Assembly: GCF_003611735.1 (NCBI RefSeq)
Contig: NZ_RAWG01000062.1
Span: 1-40,644, forward strand
Length of the DNA: 40,644 bases
Reading direction: 5' to 3'
Source: Corallococcus sicarius
GTDB taxonomy: Bacteria; Myxococcota; Myxococcia; Myxococcales; Myxococcaceae
Shown: positions 19,805-28,854 of the stretch, piece after piece
Numbering within the stretch: the first letter of the stretch is position 1
Layout: every line of letters begins with the position of its first letter
Made by a program: the position numbers and the translations under genes
The notes under the pieces: model-generated
Told to the model about the DNA's origin: nothing
What the model saw: the letters and a program-made list of their open reading frames with translations, nothing else
The model's database searches: none

Positions 19805-22039
19805 CTACCCGCCGGGTCGGCTCTCCGCGGTGGCGGGCGCGCCGGGGCTGGACGACGCGGGGGCCACGACCTGGACGGGCTGGGACTTCTGGGCGCGGGC
19901 CTCCGCGGACTTGGTGGTGAGGGTGGTGTCCAGGCCCTTGGCGAAGCTGACGACCTGGGGGTCGGTGCCCGTCGTGCCCAGCTTGCGCAGCGCCTTCCAG
20001 AAGGGGTGCTCCGCGTCGCCGTTGCGCACCAGCCCCATGGCCAGCAGGGTGGTGGCGGCGTCGCGCTCCGCGGGGCTGGAGGTGCGCAGCGTGGACACCA
20101 GCTCCTGGGGCGCCGTGCGGGCCACTTCACCCAGGCCGCTGGCCATCTCACCCTGGGCATCCACGTCCCCGGAGGTGGCGGACGCGCGGCACAGCTCCAT
20201 CACGCGGGCCATGGCCTCCGTGTTGCCGCCCGCGGCCAGCTCCACCATGGAGCTGACGCCAGGCACGCCCACCGACAGCGTGTGGGCCACCTGGCGCAGC
20301 CGCCCGTAGACGTCGTCGCCCGCGGAGTAGCTGTCCAGGAGCGTGCGCGTGCCCAGGTAGTCGTGCGGGTTGGACTGGTAGAGGCTCTCCGCCAGCACGG
20401 CGCGCACGGCGGGGTCGCGCTCGCTGCGCCACGCGGTGCGCAGGAAGCCGATGTTGCGCTGATCGCGCTGCTTGCCCAGCTCCAGGTACGTCTTGATGCG
20501 GTTGGCGACGTCGCCCGTGCCGCCCGCGACGGCCTTGGTCCCGTCGGAGAGGGCGGCGACAGCGGTGCCGGGCCCGAGGGTGGAGCCGGTGGCGGCCACC
20601 GCCGCGCCCAGGGCGTCCATGCCCGCGACGACGGGGCCGGCGCGGCCCGCGTAGTCGTTGACCATGATGGAGAAGGAGAACTTCTCCCCGCCCGCGGACT
20701 GCACGTAGCCGCTGAGCGCGGAGACGCCTTCGAGGGTGCCCGTCTTGGCGCGCAGCCGGCCCACGGCGTCGGTGCCGTCGAAGCGGTACTTGAGCGTGCC
20801 GTCCTTGCCGGCGATGCCCAGCGAGGACAGGTACTCCGGGGCGAGCGGGAAGCGCTCGTACATGTGGCGCAGCAGGCGGTCCATCTGCGCGGTGGAGAAG
20901 CGGTTGGCGTCGTTGAGGCCGCTGCCGTTCTTCATCACGTAGGTGCCGCGCGGGATGGCGACGTCGCGCTCCAGGAACTCCTCCACCACGTCGATGCCCT
21001 TGGCGAACGAGCCCGGCGCGCCGCGCAGCTCCGCGCCCATCGTCTTGAGCAGGGTCTCCGCGACGAAGTTGCTGGACAGCTTGTTGAGGCGCTTGAGGAC
21101 GATGTCGAACGTGTCGGACTGGGACACGTACACCGCGCGGGCGCGCGACGGCGTCAGGCCCTGCTTCACCTTGCCCTTCACCTTCACGCCGCGCGAGACG
21201 AGCAGCTGCTTGAGCGTGCCGCCGAAGTACAGGGGCGGGCTGTCGATCTTCTTCCAGACGCTCACCGCGCCGCGCTCGTCGGGCACCTGGCCCTTCACGA
21301 CGATCTTCTGCCGGTCCCCGAACGCGTCGGACTTCACGGACACGCGCCGCGCGCGGCCGGGGCCGCTGGTGACGGTGCTGTCCACGATGAAGAAGTCGCT
21401 GGGCGGCTCCATGTCCACCACGGCCTTGCCGCCGGGTCCGGAGCGCACGTAGACGGCCACCGCGTTCCAGTTGAGGCTCACCGCGCCGGTGGGCGCCATG
21501 TACGCGCGGTCGGAGTCCTCCTGATCATAACCGGGCGGGGTGCGCTCGGTGTCGAACCAGGAGTCGTCCACGACGATGTCCTGCACCTCGCGCAGACCGG
21601 CGTGGAGCAGCTCGGAGGTGATGCCGTACAGGCGCTCCGTGGTGATGGTGGGGTCGCCCTTGCCGCGCACGTAGAGCGTCTTGACCTTGCCGTCGGCGGG
21701 CAGCTCCGGCTCGACGAGGAACTCCGTCTCGTAGCGGTACTCCGGCCCCAGCGCGACGAGCGCGGCGGAGGACGTGACGAGCTTCACGTTGGAGGCGGGG
21801 TTGAGCAGTTCGTCCGCGTTGTGGCTGAACACCACCGTGCCGTCGTCCAGGCTCTGCATGTGCACGCCGACGCGGCTGCTCTTGAGCGCGGTGCGCTGCA
21901 TGACCTGCACGAGGGCGTTCTTCAGCGCCTCGCGTTCAGCCTTTTTGTCAGAGGACGACGACGCGGCAAGGGTGGCGGACGGAAGCCACAAGGCAATGGC
22001 GGTCGCTGCCCAGAAGGGTCTGGCTCGAAAAACCTGCAC
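19805..22039 (-). CDS. dacB: D-alanyl-D-alanine carboxypeptidase/endopeptidase (PBP4 family) with helical C-terminal extension
   Basis: This is an S13-family serine enzyme that trims or cleaves peptidoglycan peptides in the periplasm. I start it at GTG 22039, which has GGAG five bases upstream and gives a clean signal peptide (MQVFRARPFWAATAIALWLPSATLA). The ATG at 22066 has no ribosome site. Catalytic motifs: S83-x-x-K86 (PASNVK), S322-S-N324 and K432-T-G434. The penicillin-binding part ends near residue 475. About 240 further residues are mainly Ala-rich helices of HEAT-like character (ERDPAVRAVLAESL, GNTEAMARVMELC), followed by a Pro/Ser tail. The extension is unusual for DacB and may be a docking surface. 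Upstream is a divergent ABC importer. Confidence 0.9.
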   Translation of the reverse strand: MQVFRARPFWAATAIALWLPSATLAASSSSDKKAEREALKNALVQVMQRTALKSSRVGVHMQSLDDGTVVFSHNADELLNPASNVKLVTSSAALVALGPEYRYETEFLVEPELPADGKVKTLYVRGKGDPTITTERLYGITSELLHAGLREVQDIVVDDSWFDTERTPPGYDQEDSDRAYMAPTGAVSLNWNAVAVYVRSGPGGKAVVDMEPPSDFFIVDSTVTSGPGRARRVSVKSDAFGDRQKIVVKGQVPDERGAVSVWKKIDSPPLYFGGTLKQLLVSRGVKVKGKVKQGLTPSRARAVYVSQSDTFDIVLKRLNKLSSNFVAETLLKTMGAELRGAPGSFAKGIDVVEEFLERDVAIPRGTYVMKNGSGLNDANRFSTAQMDRLLRHMYERFPLAPEYLSSLGIAGKDGTLKYRFDGTDAVGRLRAKTGTLEGVSALSGYVQSAGGEKFSFSIMVNDYAGRAGPVVAGMDALGAAVAATGSTLGPGTAVAALSDGTKAVAGGTGDVANRIKTYLELGKQRDQRNIGFLRTAWRSERDPAVRAVLAESLYQSNPHDYLGTRTLLDSYSAGDDVYGRLRQVAHTLSVGVPGVSSMVELAAGGNTEAMARVMELCRASATSGDVDAQGEMASGLGEVARTAPQELVSTLRTSSPAERDAATTLLAMGLVRNGDAEHPFWKALRKLGTTGTDPQVVSFAKGLDTTLTTKSAEARAQKSQPVQVVAPASSSPGAPATAESRPGG

Positions 22040-22205
22040 GCACGCTCCGGGGAAATCGCGTTCCATTATGCGGAAGGGATGAAAGGGGCGGCAAGGGCGG
22101 GGGGTGGATGCGTGCGGGCATCGCCCGCCTGCCTGCTTCCTGGAAACAGAGAGGATGCTGGCGCAGCATGGAGGCTCCGCCTGACATCCGCCCGTGACAG
22201 AAGCC

Positions 22206-23789
22206 ATGCCTCCCCTGCCCTTCCGCGCCGTCCGGGTGCTCTCCGCCGCGCTGGCCCTGATGCTCTACGCCGGCTGCCGCGAAAAAGCGCCCCCCGCCGG
22301 CATCACGGTGTTGATGGAGGCCCCACCGGACACGTTGGACGATCGCTTTGCCCTCACGGCCCATGGACAGCGGCTGGCGCAGCTCATCAGCCCGGGGCTG
22401 CTCACCTTCGACGACGCCAGCGCACCCGTGCCCCAACTGGCGGAGTCCTTCCACGACGTGTCCCCCACGGTGGTGGAGTTCCGCCTGCGCCCGGGGCTCA
22501 CGTTCCATGACGGGAGCGCCCTGACCGCCGAGGACGTGAAGGCGACCTATGACAGCCTGAGGGATCCGAAGCTGGGCAGCCCCAAGCGGGAGCGGTACGA
22601 GCCGCTGGAGCGGGTGGAGGTGGTGGACGCCCGCACGGTGCGCTTCCACCTGAAGCGCCCCTATGCGCCGCTGCTCGCGGAGCTGTCCGCGGCCATCCTC
22701 CCCTCGGAGCGCACGGGCCCGGAGGGCATCGAGGCCCAGGCGACGCACCCGGTGGGCGCGGGCCCGTTCCGGTTCGAGTCCTGGCCGGACGAGGAGCACC
22801 TGACGCTGATTCCCTTCGCGGGCTGGCACGGTGGGACGCCCGCGCTCTCACGGCTGACGTTCCGGGTGGTGCGGGACGAGACGACGCGGGTGCTGGAGTT
22901 GCTCAAGGGCCGGGCGGACCTGGTGGTGAACGCCGTGTCCCCGGCGGTGCTGCCCACGCTGCGGGAGGCGCCCCACCTGCGCGTGGTGACGAAGCCGGGC
23001 ACGGGCTTCACCTACGTGGGGCTCAACCTGCGCGAGGGGCCGCTCGCGGACGTGCGCGTGCGCCAGGCGCTGTGCCACCTCATCGACGTGCGCCCGCTGG
23101 TGGAGCACAAGCTGCATGGGCTGGCGGAGCCCGCCTCCAGCATGTTGCCCCGCGAGCACTGGGCGTTCACGGCCACGCCCGCGTGCGGATATTCGCCAAA
23201 GGAGGCGGCGCGGTTGCTGGACGCGGCGGGGTATCCGGATCCGGACGGGCCCGGGGGGCGGCCCCGGCTGACGTTCACCTTCAAGACGAGCACGGACCGC
23301 TTCCGGCGCGCGGTGGCGCTGGTGTTCAAGGAGCAGCTCGCGCAGGGCGGCGTGGCCGTGGAGGTGCGCGCGCTGGAGTTCGGAACGTTCTTCGAGGACG
23401 TGCGCCGGGGTCGCTTCGAGTTGTTCACGTTGAAGTGGGCCGCGGTGATGGAGCCGGATCTGCTGCGCGGCGCGTTCCACTCCGGGAACATCCCCGGGCC
23501 GGAGAACCACTGGGGAGGGTTCAACCGGGGCGCGCTGAAGGACCCGGCCCTGGACCGGATCCTGGAGGCGGCGACGCAGGCGCCTCGCGAGGAGCGGCGG
23601 GCGCTGTATGCCCGGGCGCAAGAGGAGCTGGATGCGGTGCTGCCCGTGATTCCCCTCTGGCACGAGGCCAGCGTGGCGGTGGTGTCCTCGCGGCTCGCGG
23701 ACTTCGTCCCCAGCGCGCATGGCCTGCTCACGCCGCTGGCGAGGGCGCGGGAAGTGACCTCCCCGAGTGGCCTCGGGAGGGCACCGTGA
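22206..23789 (+). CDS. ABC importer substrate-binding lipoprotein, family 5 (peptide/oligopeptide type)
   Basis: A DppA/OppA-type binding protein of 527 residues. The N-terminus (MPPLPFRAVRVLSAALALMLYAGC) is a lipoprotein signal with the lipid-modified cysteine at C24. The family hallmark PQLAESFHDVSPTVVEFRLRPGLTFHDGSALTAEDVKATYDSL follows, and the later part has the hinge and second lobe (GFTYVGLNLREGPLADVRVRQALCHLIDV). A GTG at 22194 would add four residues and cannot be excluded. The stop overlaps the first permease start as GTGA. The ligand is probably a peptide or similar, but family 5 also binds nickel, sugars and others. Confidence 0.9.
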   Translation: MPPLPFRAVRVLSAALALMLYAGCREKAPPAGITVLMEAPPDTLDDRFALTAHGQRLAQLISPGLLTFDDASAPVPQLAESFHDVSPTVVEFRLRPGLTFHDGSALTAEDVKATYDSLRDPKLGSPKRERYEPLERVEVVDARTVRFHLKRPYAPLLAELSAAILPSERTGPEGIEAQATHPVGAGPFRFESWPDEEHLTLIPFAGWHGGTPALSRLTFRVVRDETTRVLELLKGRADLVVNAVSPAVLPTLREAPHLRVVTKPGTGFTYVGLNLREGPLADVRVRQALCHLIDVRPLVEHKLHGLAEPASSMLPREHWAFTATPACGYSPKEAARLLDAAGYPDPDGPGGRPRLTFTFKTSTDRFRRAVALVFKEQLAQGGVAVEVRALEFGTFFEDVRRGRFELFTLKWAAVMEPDLLRGAFHSGNIPGPENHWGGFNRGALKDPALDRILEAATQAPREERRALYARAQEELDAVLPVIPLWHEASVAVVSSRLADFVPSAHGLLTPLARAREVTSPSGLGRAP

Positions 23790-24700
23790 GGAGCCGCATT
23801 GTTTCGGCGCTCATCGCGCTCGTCGGTGCGCTGCTGCTGGTGTCGCTGTTCCTGCACCTCGTGCCCGGCGACCCGGTGGACGTGATGCTGGGCGAGCAGG
23901 CGACGCAGGTGGACCGCGCGGCGCTTCGGCGGGCCGTGGGGCTGGACCTGCCGTGGTACGCGCAGCTGTGGACCTTCGCTCGGGACCTGGCCACGGGGGA
24001 GCTGCGCACGTCGCTGCCTCCGTTCCAGCGCAAGGTGCTGCCCGCCCTGGGCGCGGCATTGCCGTACACGCTGCTCCTCACGGTGGCGGCGATGGCGGTG
24101 TCGCTGCTCCTGGCCCTGCCCCTGGGGGTGATGGCGGCGGCGCGGCGAGGCACTCCGGTGGACGCAGCGGCGATGGGCGTGTCGGTGGCGGGCGTGGCCC
24201 TGCCCCGCTTCTGGCTGGGCCCGGTGCTCATCATCGTCTTCGCACTGAAGCTGGACTGGCTGCCGGTGTCGGGCGCGGAGTCGTGGCGGCACCTCGTGCT
24301 GCCGGCCTTCACGCTGGGCACCGCGCTGGCCGCGTTCCTCGCCCGGTTGACGCGCGCGACGATGCTGGAGGCGCTGCGCGAGGACTACGTCACCGTGGCC
24401 CGCGCCAAGGGCCTGTCCCCGAGCGTGGTGCTGTGGAAGCACGCCTTCCGCAACGCCCTCCTGCCGCTCGTCACCGTGCTGGGCCTGGAGTTCGGCGCGC
24501 TGCTGGGCGGCGCCATCGTCACGGAGAAGGTGTTCGCGTGGCCGGGCATGGGCACCCTGCTGCTCACCGCCATCGAGAAGCGCGACTACAACACCGTGCG
24601 CGCCACCGTGCTGCTCTTCACCTTCTGCTACGTGCTCGTGAACACGCTCACCGACGCGGCCTATGCGTGGGTGGATCCTCGCGTGCGGAGGCGCTCATGA
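23786..24700 (+). CDS. ABC importer permease, DppB/OppB type
   Basis: The 304-residue inner-membrane permease starts at GTG 23786, with GGAGG five bases upstream and a 4-base overlap with the binding-protein stop. It has the expected topology: an N-terminal helix, a periplasmic domain with LVPGDPVDVMLGEQAT and AVGLDLPWYAQLWTFARDLATGELRTSL, then five helices. The ATPase-contacting EAA loop reads EALREDYVTVARAKGLSPSVVLWKHAFRNALLPLVT. It should pair with the next permease. The open frame runs further upstream, but that overlaps the binding protein. Confidence 0.93.
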   Translation: MRSRIVSALIALVGALLLVSLFLHLVPGDPVDVMLGEQATQVDRAALRRAVGLDLPWYAQLWTFARDLATGELRTSLPPFQRKVLPALGAALPYTLLLTVAAMAVSLLLALPLGVMAAARRGTPVDAAAMGVSVAGVALPRFWLGPVLIIVFALKLDWLPVSGAESWRHLVLPAFTLGTALAAFLARLTRATMLEALREDYVTVARAKGLSPSVVLWKHAFRNALLPLVTVLGLEFGALLGGAIVTEKVFAWPGMGTLLLTAIEKRDYNTVRATVLLFTFCYVLVNTLTDAAYAWVDPRVRRRS

Positions 24701-25533
24701 GGGGGGCCGCCCGCCGCTTCCGGTTGCAGTCCTGGGGTGCCCGGTTCGGGCTCGCCGTGGCCTGTGTCTGGGTGTTCACCGCGCTGTTCGCCCCCTGGCT
24801 CAGTCCGCATTCGCCGGACGCCATCGACCTCACACGCGAGCTGTCGCGCCCGGGCCCCGGCCACCTGCTGGGCACGGCGGAGAACGGCATCGACGTGCTC
24901 ACCCACGTGCTCCACGGCGCGCGCGTGTCGCTGGTGGTGTCCTTCTTCGCCGTGCTGCTGTCGGCCGCGCTGGGCATCACGCTGGGCGGCATCGCGGGGT
25001 ATGCCGGAGGGCTCGTGGACGAGGGGCTGATGCGGCTGGTGGACGTGCTGCTCGCCTTCCCCGGCATCCTGCTGGCGCTGTTCATCACCGCCGTGCTGGG
25101 CCCCAGCCTCTCCAACGTCGTCTTCGCCCTCTCCTTCAGCGGCTGGACGGGCTACGCACGGCTGACGCGAGGCCAGGTGCTCACCCTGCGCGAGCGCGAC
25201 TACGTGCAGGCCGCCCGTGCCCTGGGCAGTGGCCCTGGCCGCATCCTCTTGCGCCACGTGCTGCCCAATGCCGCCGGGCCGCTGCTCGTGCAGGCGACGT
25301 TCGCGCTGCCGGGGGCCATCGTCGCGGAGGCGTCCCTGAGCTTCCTGGGGCTGGGCGTCCCCCCGGGCACTCCGTCGTGGGGCGCGCTGGTGGACCAGGG
25401 GACGCAATACCTCCTGGTGGCGCCGCACGTGGCCCTCTTCCCCGGCATCGCGCTGGCGCTCACCGTGCTGGGCTTCAACCTGCTGGGCGATGCGCTGCGC
25501 GACGCGCTGGATCCTCGCCACGAAGGGCCGTGA
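24697..25533 (+). CDS. ABC importer permease, DppC/OppC type
   Basis: The 278-residue second permease starts at ATG 24697, overlapping the previous stop as ATGA, with GGAGG upstream. Features of the type: an N-terminal helix, the periplasmic PGPGHLLGTAENGIDVLTHVLHGARVSL motif typical of OppC, several membrane helices, and the EAA loop RERDYVQAARALGSGPGRILLRHVLPNAAGPLLVQ. The expected ATPase genes (dppD/dppF) do not follow. The next gene is dtd after 53 bases, so the energising subunits must be encoded elsewhere. Confidence 0.93.
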   Translation: MRGAARRFRLQSWGARFGLAVACVWVFTALFAPWLSPHSPDAIDLTRELSRPGPGHLLGTAENGIDVLTHVLHGARVSLVVSFFAVLLSAALGITLGGIAGYAGGLVDEGLMRLVDVLLAFPGILLALFITAVLGPSLSNVVFALSFSGWTGYARLTRGQVLTLRERDYVQAARALGSGPGRILLRHVLPNAAGPLLVQATFALPGAIVAEASLSFLGLGVPPGTPSWGALVDQGTQYLLVAPHVALFPGIALALTVLGFNLLGDALRDALDPRHEGP

Positions 25534-25586
25534 CTTGAAGGCTCCGGGCGTCCCTGGCATCAAGCCTTCGCGGAGGTGACGAAGAC

Positions 25587-26054
25587 ATGAAGGCCGTGGT
25601 GCAGCGGGTGCTGGAAGCGTCGGTGACGGTGGACGGACAGCGCGTGAGCCAGATGGGCCCCGGCCTGCTCGTGCTCCTGGGCGTGGGCAAGGGCGACACC
25701 GACGCGGACCTCGCGTGGATGGTGGAGAAGATCGCGCTGCTGCGCATCTTCGAGGACGCCGACGGGAAGATGAACCTGTCGCTGGAGGACACGTCCCGGC
25801 AGCTCATCGTCGTCAGCCAGTTCACCCTCTACGGGGATGCGCGCAAGGGCCGCAGGCCCAGCTTCATCGACGCGATGGAGCCGGAGCCGGCCAAGGCCCT
25901 CTACGAGCGCGCGTGCGAAGCGCTGCGCCAGCGCGGCCTCACCGTGGGCACCGGCATCTTCGGCGCGGACATGAAGGTCGCGCTCGTCAACGACGGGCCC
26001 GTCACCATCCTGCTGGAGAGCCCGCCCAAGGCCGCGGCGAAGCCCCCGGCCTAA
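25587..26054 (+). CDS. dtd: D-aminoacyl-tRNA deacylase
   Basis: DTD removes D-amino acids (and glycine from tRNA-Ala) from mischarged tRNAs. At 155 residues it is of family length. The two signature motifs are SQFTLYGD at 77-84 and the NxGPxT motif N135-DGPVT-140, which carries the chiral-proofreading Gly-Pro loop in trans across the dimer. A strong ribosome site GGAGGTGA lies eight bases before the ATG. Its stop overlaps the stop of the convergent hydrolase gene by 4 bases, leaving no room for a terminator between them. Confidence 0.96.
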   Translation: MKAVVQRVLEASVTVDGQRVSQMGPGLLVLLGVGKGDTDADLAWMVEKIALLRIFEDADGKMNLSLEDTSRQLIVVSQFTLYGDARKGRRPSFIDAMEPEPAKALYERACEALRQRGLTVGTGIFGADMKVALVNDGPVTILLESPPKAAAKPPA

Positions 26055-27175
26055 CGCACGTCCAGCGTGCGCCGGAAGAACGCCACCCCTTCGGCCTTCG
26101 TGCGCGTCTGGGAGGCCGCGCGCGTCCCGGCCACGCCGTCCTGGCACAGCATGGCGACGACCTCGAAGCCCTTGGGCTGGCACTCGGGCAGGAAGGTGAA
26201 GTGGCCTGCCTCCTCCAGCACCACCGTCGTCGTGGTCTCCGGAGGCATCCGCCCCGACAGTTGAAGGCCGTGCTGCTCGTGCGGCATCAGCTCGTCCCCC
26301 TTGGCGAGGATGAGTTCCACCGGCTGCTGGATGTCCGCCGTGTCCTGGGCTTCGAAGGAGGCGGCCATGCCCGGCGCCATCGCGAAGGCCGCCTTCACGC
26401 GCGGGTCCCGGTACGACGCGCGCGACTCCTTGAAGTCGATGCGGCGGTAGTCCACGTCGCGCAGGCTCTCGCAGCCAATCTCCTCGCGGGTGCCGGGCGT
26501 CGTGCAGCGCTTCTCAATCCATTCCAGGTTGAGCCGCAGCCCCACCAGCGCCATCGCCGTGTAGCCACCCATGGAGTGCCCCGACGCGCCGATGCGCTCC
26601 GCATCCACGCGCGGGCCCCACGTCGGGTCCTTCAGGAGGTGGTCGAGGATGACCGTGAAGTCCTTCGGCCGCTCCCAGGCCCTCGCGAAGCCCAGGGGGC
26701 TCGTGTCCTGGAACGTGTTGCCCGGGTGGTTCACCGACAGGACGATGAAGCCGTGCGCCGCCAGGTGCGCGCCGAACCAGGACAGGTCGATGCCCGACCC
26801 ACCGCTGCCATGCGACAGCAGCACCAGCGGCCAGCGCGCCCGGGCGTCCGACAGCGGCGCGTCCTTCGCGGCGAAGAAGGGCTTGAACACCTCCGAGGGC
26901 GCGCGGTTGTCCATCGGCGTGCCGGGGGCCACCGGGTACCAGATGAGCGGCTTCAGCGTGCGGCGGCGGACCGGATCCTCGAAGGTCAGCGATTGGGTGA
27001 AGCCCACCGCATGGGCCGCGTCCGCCCCGTAGAGCGATGCGTGGTCCGTGCGCGGCGCGCTGTCCGCGGCCTTCTTCGAGCAGGTACAGCCTCCCGACAG
27101 CAGCGACGCGGAGACGAGGAACACGGCCGTCAGCCGGCGGAGGGACGCGGGGGCGGCCTGGGAGAGGCGGAGCAT
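26051..27175 (-). CDS. Lipoprotein alpha/beta hydrolase, PAF-acetylhydrolase-like
   Basis: From ATG 27175 the protein has 374 residues, beginning with a lipoprotein signal (lipobox LLSGGC, lipidated C30). An alpha/beta-hydrolase fold follows: oxyanion-loop motif SHGSGG, nucleophile S201 in GHSMGG, probable acid D294 (AKGDELM) and H325 (AGHFTF). The arrangement resembles bacterial platelet-activating-factor acetylhydrolase II-like proteins and dienelactone-hydrolase relatives, so an esterase or lipase role at the envelope is likely. The substrate is unknown. The open frame extends to an ATG at 27214, but neither start has a clear ribosome site. Several cysteines (C30, C32, C224, C235, C332, C344) could form disulfides. 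Confidence 0.82.
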   Translation of the reverse strand: MLRLSQAAPASLRRLTAVFLVSASLLSGGCTCSKKAADSAPRTDHASLYGADAAHAVGFTQSLTFEDPVRRRTLKPLIWYPVAPGTPMDNRAPSEVFKPFFAAKDAPLSDARARWPLVLLSHGSGGSGIDLSWFGAHLAAHGFIVLSVNHPGNTFQDTSPLGFARAWERPKDFTVILDHLLKDPTWGPRVDAERIGASGHSMGGYTAMALVGLRLNLEWIEKRCTTPGTREEIGCESLRDVDYRRIDFKESRASYRDPRVKAAFAMAPGMAASFEAQDTADIQQPVELILAKGDELMPHEQHGLQLSGRMPPETTTTVVLEEAGHFTFLPECQPKGFEVVAMLCQDGVAGTRAASQTRTKAEGVAFFRRTLDVR

Positions 27176-27328
27176 GGGCTGGATCCGGAAGGGGCGTGGA
27201 GGCCCGAGGAGCATGGCCGGGATGCGACTTCGCGGGAAGGCGTGAAGTCACCGGCACAAGGGCACGGCCTCCGAGGCCCGCTTTCCGGCCCTGGCGCTCC
27301 GTTCCACGCGCTCAGCCAGCGCGGGCCG

Positions 27329-28174
27329 CTACAACCGGACGGTGGTGCCGCGCGTCACCAGGGCCGCCAGCCCCTGCTTCGTCTGCGCCGCAGAGCGCAG
27401 GTGCAGGGTGAGCGCCCCCAGCTCGCGGATCCACGTGGCCGCGTTTGGGCCCAGGCCGGAGAAGAGCACGGAGAGCGGCGGCGGCTGGGCCACGCGGCCC
27501 GACCAGTACCCCAGCACCTCGTCGCGCTCCGGGAGCACGGGCAGCTTCATGCGCTCCTGCTCCCGCGTCAGCAGCCGCTCCAGCTTGCGCGGCAGGTTCA
27601 CCTGCCAGTGCAGCACCGTGCGCGCCGGCCGCCAGGCCCAGTCCGCGAAGGCGAAGCGCTCGCGGACCGCGTACTCGCCCCGGCCCTGCGTGACGAAGAC
27701 GCGGTCCGGCGGGAAGTCCGGGAAGGGGTCCCACTGCCCGGCCAGGAGCGACGCCAGCCCCTGCTCTCCGGGGGGGCGCAGGCGGAAGCTGTCCCGCACC
27801 GCCCGCGCGGCCCGGATGTCCCAGTAGGGATAGGCCGGGTCCTCGAGCATCAGCGCCAGGTTGAGCGCCTCGTCCCACTCATCCGCGTAGCCACCGTGCG
27901 CCCCGCCCACCTCCCAGCCGCCCGGCGCCTCGCGCCAGGGCTGGAACACGAGCCGGTCCACCAGGTCCATCCACCCGTCCGAGTCCACCGACCCCACGCC
28001 CCCCGGCAACGCCGACATGGCCAGCCGCTGACAGAGGGTGAAGGACTGCGGGTCCCCCAGGTGGTTCGACAGCGCCTCCAGCGCCCCGGAGGCATCCCCC
28101 ATGGCGCGCGCGAAGAACGGCAGCACCAGCTCATGGAAGAAGCGGTCGTTGATGGGACGCAGGACGACGTCCAT
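27329..28174 (-). CDS. Uncharacterised cytoplasmic protein
   Basis: The 281-residue protein has neither a signal peptide nor membrane helices. It is rich in Trp, Arg and Leu, with conserved-looking stretches MDVVLRPINDRFFHELVLPFFARAM at the start, a glycine-rich EVGGAHGGYADEWDEALNL in the middle and VLFSGLGPNAATWIRELGALTLHL near the end. It begins 24 bases after the ptsN stop on the same strand, so it is probably the last gene of the ptsN transcript. I do not recognise the family and give no function. It is probably a lineage-restricted myxobacterial protein. Confidence 0.75.
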   Translation of the reverse strand: MDVVLRPINDRFFHELVLPFFARAMGDASGALEALSNHLGDPQSFTLCQRLAMSALPGGVGSVDSDGWMDLVDRLVFQPWREAPGGWEVGGAHGGYADEWDEALNLALMLEDPAYPYWDIRAARAVRDSFRLRPPGEQGLASLLAGQWDPFPDFPPDRVFVTQGRGEYAVRERFAFADWAWRPARTVLHWQVNLPRKLERLLTREQERMKLPVLPERDEVLGYWSGRVAQPPPLSVLFSGLGPNAATWIRELGALTLHLRSAAQTKQGLAALVTRGTTVRL

Positions 28175-28198
28175 GGGGGCGTCCTTCCGGGCCGGCCG

Positions 28199-28660
28199 TC
28201 AGGGCCGCGCGTCTTCCTGGACGATGAGGGCGTGGATGTCCGACGACGTCGGGGCCTCCAGGATGGCCGCCCGGAAGCGCGGGTTCTTGAAGAGGCGCGA
28301 GATGCGCGCCAGCGCCTTCAGGTGCACGCCCGCGCTGTTCTCCGGCGCCACCAGGGCGAAGAACAGGTGCGTGGGCTTGCCGTCGATGGCCTCGAAGTCC
28401 ACCCCCGCGCGCGACACGCAGAAGGCCGCCTGGAGGCTGTCCATGCCCGCCAGCTTGCCGTGGGGGATGGCCACCCCCTCGCCAATGCCGGTGCTGCCCA
28501 GCTTCTCGCGCTCCTGGAGCACTGCAACCAGCCGCTCCTCGCGCAGATTGGGGTGCGCCCGCGCCAGGGTGGCACTCAGCTCGCGCAGCACTTCCGCCTT
28601 CGTGCGGGCCTGCATGTCCGCGACGACTGCTTGGGGGCTGAGGAAATCGGCGATTCTCAA
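28199..28660 (-). CDS. ptsN: PTS IIA-like nitrogen-regulatory protein (EIIA-Ntr)
   Basis: PtsN is the terminal phosphoacceptor of the nitrogen phosphotransferase system, which signals rather than transports. The active-site histidine is H67 in GSTGIGEGVAIPHGKL. The remaining PTS EIIA type-2 fold (FCVSRAGVDFEAIDGKPTHLFFALVAPENSAGVHLKALARIS) is intact. I place the start at TTG 28660 (M/L-RIADFLSPQ), with GGGAG five bases upstream, giving 153 residues; E. coli has 163. Longer versions would run into a tandem repeat. It lies downstream of hpf and rpoN, the usual neighbourhood, with the unknown 27329-28174 gene behind it. Confidence 0.93.
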   Translation of the reverse strand: MRIADFLSPQAVVADMQARTKAEVLRELSATLARAHPNLREERLVAVLQEREKLGSTGIGEGVAIPHGKLAGMDSLQAAFCVSRAGVDFEAIDGKPTHLFFALVAPENSAGVHLKALARISRLFKNPRFRAAILEAPTSSDIHALIVQEDARP

Positions 28661-28684
28661 TGGCGCTCCCGCACTGGCGCTCCG

Positions 28685-28720
28685 GGCCGGCAATGATTCC
28701 TCGGCCGGCAATTACTCCTC
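28685..28720. repeat. Tandem 18-base repeat upstream of ptsN
   Basis: GGCCGGCAATGATTCCTC (28685-28702) is followed directly by GGCCGGCAATTACTCCTC (28703-28720), identical at 16 of 18 positions. The pair ends 25 bases from the ptsN start, where a repressor or activator could bind. Confidence 0.7.
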
Positions 28721-28811
28721 GCACTGGATTCGCGCAAGGGTCGCCTGGGTGGTGCAAAGCGCTTCGCTCACTGAGCGTCAGCCCCCGGGTCTCCCCTGCT
28801 TGCCACGACCG

Positions 28812-28838
28812 CCCCCCGCGCGTGAGCGGCGCGGGGGG
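28812..28838 (-). terminator. Very GC-rich hairpin just after hpf
   Basis: CCCCCCGCGC (28812-28821) pairs perfectly with GCGCGGGGGG (28829-28838) around a 7-base loop, 16 bases beyond the hpf stop. There is no T-run. It probably marks the 3' end of the hpf message or attenuates read-through into ptsN. Confidence 0.45.
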
Positions 28839-28854
28839 GGCCGGACCTGGTACG

